Position numbers and translations under genes: made by a program. 48,555 nucleotides of DNA from Pelargonium tetragonum (Eukaryota > Streptophyta > Magnoliopsida > Geraniales > Geraniaceae), in NCBI GenBank assembly GCA_036897445.1, contig JAYMTL010000143.1:1-48555 (forward strand), read 5' to 3'. Below, in pieces: positions 40,660-48,555 of this stretch. The notes below the pieces were generated by a model that saw nothing but the letters and a program-made list of their open reading frames with translations, was not told the DNA's origin and made no database searches. Each line of letters starts with the position of its first letter. The first letter of the stretch is position 1.

Positions 40660-43600
40660 GTGTGTTTTGAAATTGAATTACTAGAATCTATATTGGTATG
40701 TAAATCCTGTACAGGAATAAAAAAGAGGGGGTCTTCTACTCATTTTGGAAAGGTATTTTACGAGTTCTGCTAAAGAAACTGAATATTGTATTTAAAATAC
40801 ATTGCCGAAAAGTTTAAACTAAATAGAATGCTACGGAGACGACTCAAAAGTAGAAAGTGCGTAGGTAATCCCAAATGCGGAAACCTGACAAGTAAAAAAA
40901 GAAGAATCTGACGAATACCTGGGGTAGAAACTAACTATCAGAAGTAAGGGCTGCTTGTAAGTCCTCTACCATAACAAGCAAATATTCTATTTAATAAGGG
41001 TTTCTAATAGGATTAGTAATAGATATAATAGAATACTCTAACTATAGAATAATACTAAAAACCTCCTATACTCCATATAAGAGGCCAAGGAAGAATAACC
41101 CTAACAAAAAGCTCCAAAGGATGTCTCTCTTCCTAACAGTGTACAAGGCTCCTTAGGCGGGCACTAAAGACAGGTCTATTTCTTAAAGCTCCTAAGCCTC
41201 AAAACAAGGAACAAGAAGAATGAATTAGTAAGTCAATAAGGTGTTAGGAAACACCTAAGTCTCTAATCAAAGTAAGGTCAGGAGGGTAGGGCTCCTCAAT
41301 AAAAAGGAATTATTAAGCAAATAAGCCCTATTAAGTAAGATCTTTCCTTAGTTATTGTCAGTTTCATTTATAGTTATTTAGGAACAAGTCAAGGCAAAAG
41401 CACTTCTATAAAATCTAGTAAATAGGGTGAGGGTAGCACTTCGTTTTGTTCCTTAGGTATTTTGAAATAATAGTATAGAATAAGGAGTCCTTTACCTTTA
41501 ATTAGAGCTTCCAGAGGAACTTTATCTGTCTTTATCTAAGTAGAAAATGGAGCTCCTTTGTTTTCAGTTGTTATAAATCTCTTAAACAAGAATCTACGGG
41601 AAAAGGGTACGTACTATAACAAAATAGAAAAGAATAAAGCTTCAGAGAGGCTAAATCTAGTAATTGGGAACTTTTTAAGGGATACCCCGGCTAGACTAAA
41701 TGTTACTAACTTCTTTTTTATAGAGTTGCGTATAGTTACCCGATACAAGGCGGCCTTTAATTAACAAATAGGAACCCTTTTCTTAGTCTCTTAGTCAATG
41801 AGAATGTAATCACTTAGATAGAAGAGGTTTTCTTATTTTTACGAGTTCGAGACTTTACTACTAAAAAGGAAACTTGAGATTGAAAACGGAACCCTAATTT
41901 ATTAACAATAAGGCGAAGGTTCATATCCCTAGGGCAACAAGTTAAATATAGGCAGCTCCGTTGAAAAAATCTCGTTTTTGAGCGGACATAGGAATATAAA
42001 CTAGAGTAGGGCCCTTATTGAGTATGTATAGTAAAGGGGTGGGTTTGACTTATGTATTTACAATTTAGCAAGAGAAGGTAATTTAAAGTTTTCTATTTTC
42101 TAAGTTAGGTGCTAGTTTTTCTCTTAGGGATCCTTATACTCGAGTACAACCCGGCAGCTTTTCTTATACCAAGGAAATTCCCTTAAATTAAAACCTTTTC
42201 GCTTCGCTTGCCTGATAAGGCGTATCACTTCTAGATTTTTAGAAATAACAAAAGTGCTTTCTCTAATTTAAAAGGATCTAGTAGTAGCGGGTGCCTCTCT
42301 ATTCAGATTTAATAATGAGAGCATCTAATATATATACTACACTATGCTTACCAACTAAATAACAGATTTCCGCTTAAGGGAGCCCTTGACTTACTAGAAT
42401 CAGAATGCTTGTAATTTGAATTTTTTATAACTGGGATAACGGATACCCGCACCATAAGTTTCTAAGATTAAGATAAGGGAAGCCCGAGCCCCTTACTTAT
42501 AATAATGTATCTCTTTTAAAAGGAGTGGGAGATTGCAAAGGAAGTTACTAAACCGGGTTTTAGAGCTCTTAAATATCAAGCTAGCACTATAATTTAGCTT
42601 TTTAGAAAAAAGTATATGAAATCCGAGAAATGTCGAAATATTCACTTAATTAGAGGACCCTAAACTGCCCTATCAGGAAAAGTCCGGAAACGCTTTCCCT
42701 TTTTACTTTAACGCTGCCCTATAAAAGGACTTAAGAGCTCCCTCCTTACAAATTAGACACAGAATGGGTTCTCTCCTATATAGGTAAACGTATTACTCAA
42801 GTTTACTTACCCCAAATTAAGAGTTATGGATAAAAGACTTAAATAAATGAATAAATTGCAGTACCCCAAGGGATGCCCGTGATACTTTGGATTTTGGAGA
42901 AGCACCGGTTAGAATCCTTTAAGATATCAGATTGGACCCTAACTCTGCGTGGCGAAACAACTCAATGAATGAGATGAAATAGGGAGGTCTATAAATATCT
43001 TTTTAAGTCAACTCTTTATATCTTTATATTTAGCAACTGATTAGCTTTTCATTTATCTAGGTAGGAACTCTATCCTAAATTATAAGGGGCTGAAATTTAA
43101 ACCACTGGAAGTCTTTCTTCTTTCCTTACAAGATTATTACATTCTATTTCGGGGGCATCCAAGTAGAAAACTTAGATATTTAGGTCAAATTAAACCCTTT
43201 AATTAAGCGGGATACTAGTACCCAAAAAGCACCGCTACATGCCTTAAATAAATGAAAATGTTAACTATTACCTCTTAGTCAGGTCTATGGGCACCCATCA
43301 CACATATAGTAAAAAAGCACTAACCAAATATACTTAAAATCCAAGGTATCGGGGTAAGCAGAACACAAAGATATTCTAAATAAATTTAAATAAAAAGCTC
43401 CTATCTAAAAAAGTTTTTATATTTCTCAAGGTAGAGTTCTGCCTCAATCTTACAAAAAAGTGAAGCTCCTTATTTTAATACCTAGCTAGGATCTATCTTT
43501 TTAACTTTATAAAAACCTCCTGCTTTAGATAATAAAGAATGCCTTTTTAAGAATTTGCTTATATCCAGCCACAAAGGAGTGCCCTCTAATAGAGTGTGCT

Positions 43601-44200
43601 TGGGAAAAGAAGAACCTTTTAAATTAAAGACCATAGAACCAGAGGACATAAACAAAGCGGAGAGCATAAGGCAAATGGGAGCCAATCTACATCCTGTCTA
43701 AACTGAGCAGGTGTGCACCTCTAATAGAATAAGACGATCGGAATATAAAGAAGTAGGCAGACAAGAAAGCTAACACCGCAAAGAAATTAGGATACTATAA
43801 AGAACTATAAGTGTACTCCAACTCCTAAGAGATCCTAGAAATTCTTTTTTAGTTTACTTTAGAGATTAGCGGAAATTTGTGTAAGATCTTAAATAAGGGC
43901 ATCCATAAAAGGCATTTCCTTACTAAAAATTGAGTTTGACTTGGTCTTGCTCCTAGGAAAAGGAACATAGAACTCCCTTTTGGGAAGGAAGCTCCTCGAC
44001 CGGCGTGAAACTTATATACTGTATGCTCTTCCTTTTATCGTAAGTTAAATTCTATAATAAATGAAAGCAGAAACGGAATTTGGGGTTTAGCAACTCCCTG
44101 ACTTTAGAAATATCTAACAATCCCAAATATATAGGAACTTCTTTTAGTTATTAGTTTAAAAACCCTCTCTAGATTCTACTTGCTTCACTAAAAGCAAAGT
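40660..44200. other. AT-rich DNA; lysine-rich coding-like patch near 41.1-41.35 kb
   Basis: No gene is recognised. Around 41100-41340 (+) one frame is free of TGA and would read lysine- and leucine-rich. A short piece (AGTCAATAAG, then CTCAA...ATTATTAAG) resembles the lysine-rich zone at 22758-22850. A 7-bp stem-loop at 41239-41256 is within chance expectation. Confidence 0.3.
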
Positions 44201-45120
44201 AAACAAAAGAGGAATAGCCCTTAACCAGTATACTATATGTTAAGATTAACAATACACTATAGGAATACTATAAATAAGTATAGGTAATCTAACTATACGG
44301 GTAATAGTAATATAGTAGTAAGTCCAATAGGCTAGGGAATGTCGATAAGAAGGGGGCAGCTAAGACGAGATTCCAGTTATCTATTTTTAGGTATTAATAG
44401 GATAGGTCTAGGTAGTTTTTCTTATCTTTCCGATCCAGGTTAAAGCAGGGAGTCACAGAAAATTTAAAGTAAGTCGTCTTCTAGTTCCAGGTCTGGTAAT
44501 CGGGATATAAAAAGAAAGTAGTAAAGCCAGGCTAATAAGTCCTAGATATTCCCTTGAGGTCTTATAAGAAGGTAACCCGTATACAAGTCGGAATTTCGTG
44601 GGTTAGATTCCTTCTCTAGGTGTTTAAGGTAAGCAAGATTGATAAGCAAGATTGAAATTCCTCGATATTAAGTGTAACTATTTTAGGAATTCTTAATCTT
44701 ATGGTGCTCTTGTGTTGTTAGTCCTAAGAATTTCCCTTACCGTTAAACAAGACGCTATACTAAGATTCTAACTAACTATATTCTGTAATACACAGGAATA
44801 CTAATACAATAGCTAAGTAGTACAAGAGAACAAGCCTAACATCATAGAATAGCTCCTACTCATCATTTTAGCTGCTAGCAAAAGTCTATAAGAAGTTAAG
44901 TTCCTAAGAATATAAAGAGGGCTGGTGCTGGCAATTAAAGAGCTGGAGGCTAAAGTCCTAGATTTTCTAGTAGTTTTGAAAGTTCTTTAAGATTAGGAGT
45001 TGGTTTTTGTTCCTATTATATTTCTGAGTTTAGAGAATTGAAGAGCTTAATTTCTATTCATTTTTGTCAAGTAAAAGTTTTTTCTGGGCTTTTAGTCTTG
45101 TACTATCGGGTATATTTCCT

Positions 45121-45133
45121 AATTACATTACCT
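45121..45133 (-). repeat. AGGTAATGTAATT word, minus strand
   Basis: Exact match to the words at 4445-4457 (+) and 10212-10224 (-). It lies 20 bp before the diverged repeat starting at 45153. Confidence 0.4.
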
Positions 45134-45152
45134 CATTTCGGGCGGTAAGATG

Positions 45153-45218
45153 TTCTACTACAAGGTTTCAATTCTCTTAAATGATAAGCTACATAACACA
45201 AGATAAATCTTGCCTTAA
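45153..45218 (+). repeat. Diverged repeat, copy A
   Basis: This 66-bp segment aligns over its whole length with 46213-46277, at roughly 80% identity by eye. Both begin TTCTACTACA, share CTCTTAAA.GATAA in the middle, and end with an identical 22-bp block containing CACAAGATAAATCTTGCC. The block includes the imperfect inverted repeat CAAGATAAATCTTG. Similarity fades quickly downstream. The copies probably derive from one element or tandem duplication later degraded by mutation. Confidence 0.6.
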
Positions 45219-46212
45219 AGACCTATTACTATTCTAGAATTCGATCTAATTAAGAGTAATACAACAGTGGTACAAGCAACAGAAAAATCATGACAGGGAG
45301 CCCGTGGAAGTCTCTATAGCTATAGATCATAAGAAGTCTAGCTCTTAGGGAAAGTAGGGAAGGCTTTAGGGGATTCTCTTTCTTTCATATGTCCTTATTT
45401 TGCTTTACAGTATCCTGGGTAAACGGGAGTATAGTAGTATAATATGTATTCCTAATTTCTTAATGTTTCTGGGTTTCCCAGTCTAGTAATTTGAAAAGTT
45501 TAGAGAATAAATAAGAAAGATTTTAGTTAAAGTTTTTCTATTGTAAACATAGGAATTGAGTCTAAAAGGTCTCCATTGTGTATAACCCAGCTTAACAGAG
45601 GTGAGGCTAAAATGGCGTTCTGGATAGATAAACATTTCGAGGTTTTATCAGGATTAGTTAATAAGTTCTAGTTTTTACGGGATTTCTAATTATTCTGGTA
45701 GTCCCAATCTGGTATAAAAATAATTAAAGATAGCTGTTTTAATTTAAAGGTCAGAAGTTCCCTCCTATTAGGTTTAGGAAAGTGTTCTAATAGCTCAGAA
45801 GTATAGGAAAAAGCTATGCACTTAAAGAGCCACTCCCTATATTTGTATTTGTAAGTATTCCTGTATCTGAAATAAGTCCTTTCTAAGTGGCCCGTTATGT
45901 TATATAGATAGAGAGTTTTCTAGTCCGTGGTAAGGTATATTTCTTAGTCTTATTCCGATCAAACTTCTGAACTAGTGAGGAAAGGCCTTATTAGAATTTG
46001 AGAGTTTCGTTTAGTCTAGGTTCTGGACAGTTAGATTTAAGGAATTCAAGTAGGACTAAAGTAATTTGTTTTTTTTAGAGCCCCTGATTTTTTCTAGTTT
46101 ATGTTGGTGATCCTTATAGTGTAAGTTGGTATATCTAGAATACTATAATAATGACCTAACCTCCTAACCAAGAATGGTTACTCGGTAATATATATGGACG
46201 TACTCTTTCTAT

Positions 46213-46277
46213 TTCTACTACAGGGTTAGTATCCTCTTAAACGATAAAAGCATAGCACAAGATAAATCTTGCCTTAA
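46213..46277 (+). repeat. Diverged repeat, copy B
   Basis: Partner of 45153-45218, 1.06 kb downstream and in the same orientation. Differences include A/G and C/T transitions, two small indels and a short unmatched patch. Same-orientation spacing of about 1 kb could reflect a tandem duplication or two ends of a small degraded element. No target-site duplication was recognised. Confidence 0.6.
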
Positions 46278-47199
46278 CTACTTTTAACTCTATTACATAT
46301 ACATACAAGATAGCTACTAATTAAGGGGTTACCATTAAGAAATTAACTCCGTAGTAAACAGTAAACTTTCGAGTACCTGTCAGCCAAGACAAGGAAGCCC
46401 ATTAACTCCAGTTATAGCTGCAAAGATTCCTAAGAGTGCACCCCTAACTAGGAAGTAAGCCAAGAGTCCGTGAAGTGGCATTTCAGGGTTTAGTCTTTAT
46501 GGAGCGATTGGATAGAGATTTTTAAGATTAAGAGAAGTCGAATTGAAGAGGGTCTAGTCTTTTAAGTTCAGAGGTTTTTAGGGAAGAGTGCCTTTATACA
46601 TAATACATACAAACAAATTCTGTTTAGGATCCTTCAGGTTTTCCAGTAAAGTAAATAAAGTGAAAGAGGTTCTGTTTAACTATTTAACCTATAGGCTATA
46701 GGGGAGTTGCTTTTCTTAACGGGAGTAGATTCCTTGGATTTTATAGAATAGATAGTTCAATTATAGGATGTAACTATTAGGAATTGTAGCTTTTAATCAT
46801 GCTAATGTAGCAGGTATTGCTTCTAAACAAATTCTAATTCCAGGTTTTGTAAAGCATAGATAGATGAACTGGAGTTGTTATAGTATAGTTATAATTATAA
46901 TGGAAATGGGTGTTAAATACTAATGGAAACAAGGTAGATTTTCCTTAGGAGATTTGACGAAAATTGTGTATAGCAAGTGTAAAACAGATAGGAGTAGGAG
47001 TTTCAATTGTAGCTATTATCATTCCCGGTTAAAGCTAAAGGAATACCTCTTGAGGTATTCAGCTTACCTTGAGCAAAGCAGTTAATCCTTAATGGAAAGG
47101 AATGATTGTATTCTAATTCTAGGTAAAGGAGTTAATACAATTTCTTGGCTTCTGTTCTTTAAAGTTTTTGTTCTTGGAAGAGTCCTAAACTAGACGGTT

Positions 47200-48555
47200 T
47201 AGGAAACTATTAGAATTCTACTCTGTATGTTAAGTTTTTAATTAAGTTAACCTGTTTTACGAAGCCTTTTACTTTCGTTTACTCTATATTTAGATTTAGA
47301 ATCCTTATATTGCCCTATCTTACTATACTAAAGCAAGACATCCAGAAAAACCCTTTTAAACATCCTCTATATATCACAGCTCCGATACTATCTAGATACT
47401 CTAGAAGGGGGAACTTGAAGGCACAGAATCTTTCTATTGTGTAAACCTCCCCTTTTTCTAAAAGCCCTGATACGGACACCTACTTAACAAAACCTACTGA
47501 CTTAGAAATGAAAGGATAAAGAAAGTACTATTAGAATGAAATACTTCCAACAATAAAGACTAAAGAAAAGGTTAAAGGGAATCCTCTAAACTTGACTTGT
47601 TTTTTTTGAGTCTTGATAGCTTTACTTTGACCTAGAATACCCACCAACTTCTTAACTTCTTTTTGACGGCTCACTTGTACTGTACTTCCCTTAGCTTAAG
47701 CAAACTCTCTTTATCAGCGAAAACAGGCAAATCCCACTTTCTTAAACCCGATTCCCCCTAAACCCCCCTTCAATTCCGATAGCGTTAAAATATCCACGGA
47801 AATTTCTTTATTTACTTAACGAATTCTACTTTCATTTTATACTAGTTATATATAGGACAGCCCAAACAAGGCGGACTAAAGCAAACAACACTACCTTTTT
47901 TATAGTTTAGTTCTATCTAAATAAAATTTATATATATATCCTCAGCTTTTTATTAATGTTGGGATTCTGAATAAGGTTGAATAGCATATATTCCGTTTAA
48001 AGGAAATGGAACCTTTACTGCGTTTTAGAATTCCTTCTTTAATAACTTTAACTAAAACATGGCATAAAGAAAAGCGGCTTCCCCTCCTTACTTTAAACTA
48101 TCTCGTCTCCATAACCTTCTTACTCTCCAAAGTCATAGCCCTGTTTCTTGTCCTTAAATCTTTTGACCCGATGAAGTACTTGTCACCCTATTTCTAGACC
48201 TGGAGCTAGAAGACTTCTAGATAAAGATAAAGAACCCTTAAACTCTCATGAATACCTCAAAATGACCCTTTTATCTTGTAAAAACTCGGTATCCCTTCCA
48301 CAGGAACTCGAATTCCGAGAACCTATAAAATAGCTAGACTTTATTTAGCACATTTATACTTAGAGAAGCTCCTTCACAGTGACTTATTAAACTGGATTAG
48401 AAGCAAACTACAAGTTTACATTTTAGGTCTTTTGCTAACTAGAGAAACCCGGGAATAAAAAAGGGGCAATCCTGAGCCTTACGAAAAGAAAGAGGGGTTC
48501 AGAAAGCGAGAATAAAAAAAGGATAGGTGCAGAGACTCAATGGAAGCTGTTCTAA
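47200..48555. other. AT-rich DNA with no recognised gene
   Basis: The only open frame of note is 63 codons (48006-48197, +), hydrophobic and without recognised motifs; it is within chance length. No repeat, RNA gene or element end was seen. Confidence 0.45.

Larger units (their letters stand above)
44200..47200. other. Less depleted zone with degenerate repeats and coding-like stretches
   Basis: CA and TG steps look commoner here than in most of the window. Several plus-strand frames run long with TAA or TAG but no TGA. One near 44342-44560 would be serine- and lysine-rich. One near 45550-45680 has about 44 codons without any stop. One runs from about 46770 to 47410. None shows a recognisable domain. 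The diverged repeat pair at 45153 and 46213 lies inside. Relic transposon or host-gene sequence is likely but unidentified. Confidence 0.3.
1..48555. other. Gene-poor AT-rich DNA with a RIP-like dinucleotide signature
   Basis: The window as a whole lacks intact genes. TA is strongly favoured over AT, and CA/TG are scarce relative to AC/GT. Hand counts of two 300-bp blocks give TA/AT of about 1.75 and 1.4, and (CA+TG)/(AC+GT) of about 0.6 and 0.96. RIP in ascomycetes changes CA to TA on either strand and produces this pattern in duplicated DNA. Stops are dense in all frames because TAA and TAG accumulate. No rRNA, tRNA, telomere repeat or satellite was seen. The link to an ascomycete AT-rich isochore is inferred from composition and from the copia fossil. 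A naturally TA-rich genome is the main alternative. Confidence 0.7.

Noticed and set aside
46785-46860. NHANVAG stretch recalling the NVAG motif of allantoate-permease-type transporters
   Set aside because: Only four residues match and the following conserved residues are absent; no adjacent membrane segments could be aligned.
47041-47060. Near-perfect 9-bp inverted repeat with a 2-base loop
   Set aside because: Several stems of this size are expected by chance in a window this long, and no gene end or T-run makes it a terminator.

Overview
This 48.5-kb window holds no intact gene that I can recognise. I found no rRNA, no convincing tRNA, no telomere array, no CRISPR and no satellite. The longest ATG-started open frame is 124 codons, and there are only about twenty of 60 codons or more. 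By my rough estimate that is what chance gives at about 35% GC.

The base composition is the strongest clue. TA steps are in large excess and CA/TG steps are depleted. Hand counts: at 22201-22500 TA 42, AT 24, CA+TG 19, AC+GT 32; at 30001-30300 TA 33, AT 23, CA+TG 25, AC+GT 26. High TA/AT with low (CA+TG)/(AC+GT) is the classic trace of repeat-induced point mutation (RIP). I therefore infer a repeat-derived AT-rich compartment (isochore, subtelomere or pericentromere) of a filamentous ascomycete. The organism is an inference, because no gene confirms it.

Layout. 1-1370: no recognisable content, possibly the upstream part of the next element. About 1370-2580 (+): a heavily broken Ty1/copia LTR retrotransposon fossil. 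The order of its reverse transcriptase, connection and RNase H motifs is still readable. 2580-3880: where its 3' LTR should lie, but no LTR boundary is visible. 3880-4710 (-): an island with a different composition (CA+TG 36, AC+GT 28 at 3901-4200) that carries a long, broken, unidentified coding-like frame. 4710-22200: featureless AT-rich DNA. 22200-23700: purine-rich DNA with lysine-rich open stretches and a CX2C-containing stretch. 23700-44200: mostly featureless, with one exact 23-bp repeat of a site near 12.54 kb. 44200-47200: a somewhat less depleted zone with a diverged repeat pair 1.06 kb apart and coding-like stretches. 47200-48555: AT-rich, nothing recognised.

Nothing here looks like a working system. 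The parts worth checking are the copia fossil, the compositional island with its coding-like frame, the repeated 23-bp and 22-bp words, and the recurring AGGTAATGNAATT word.
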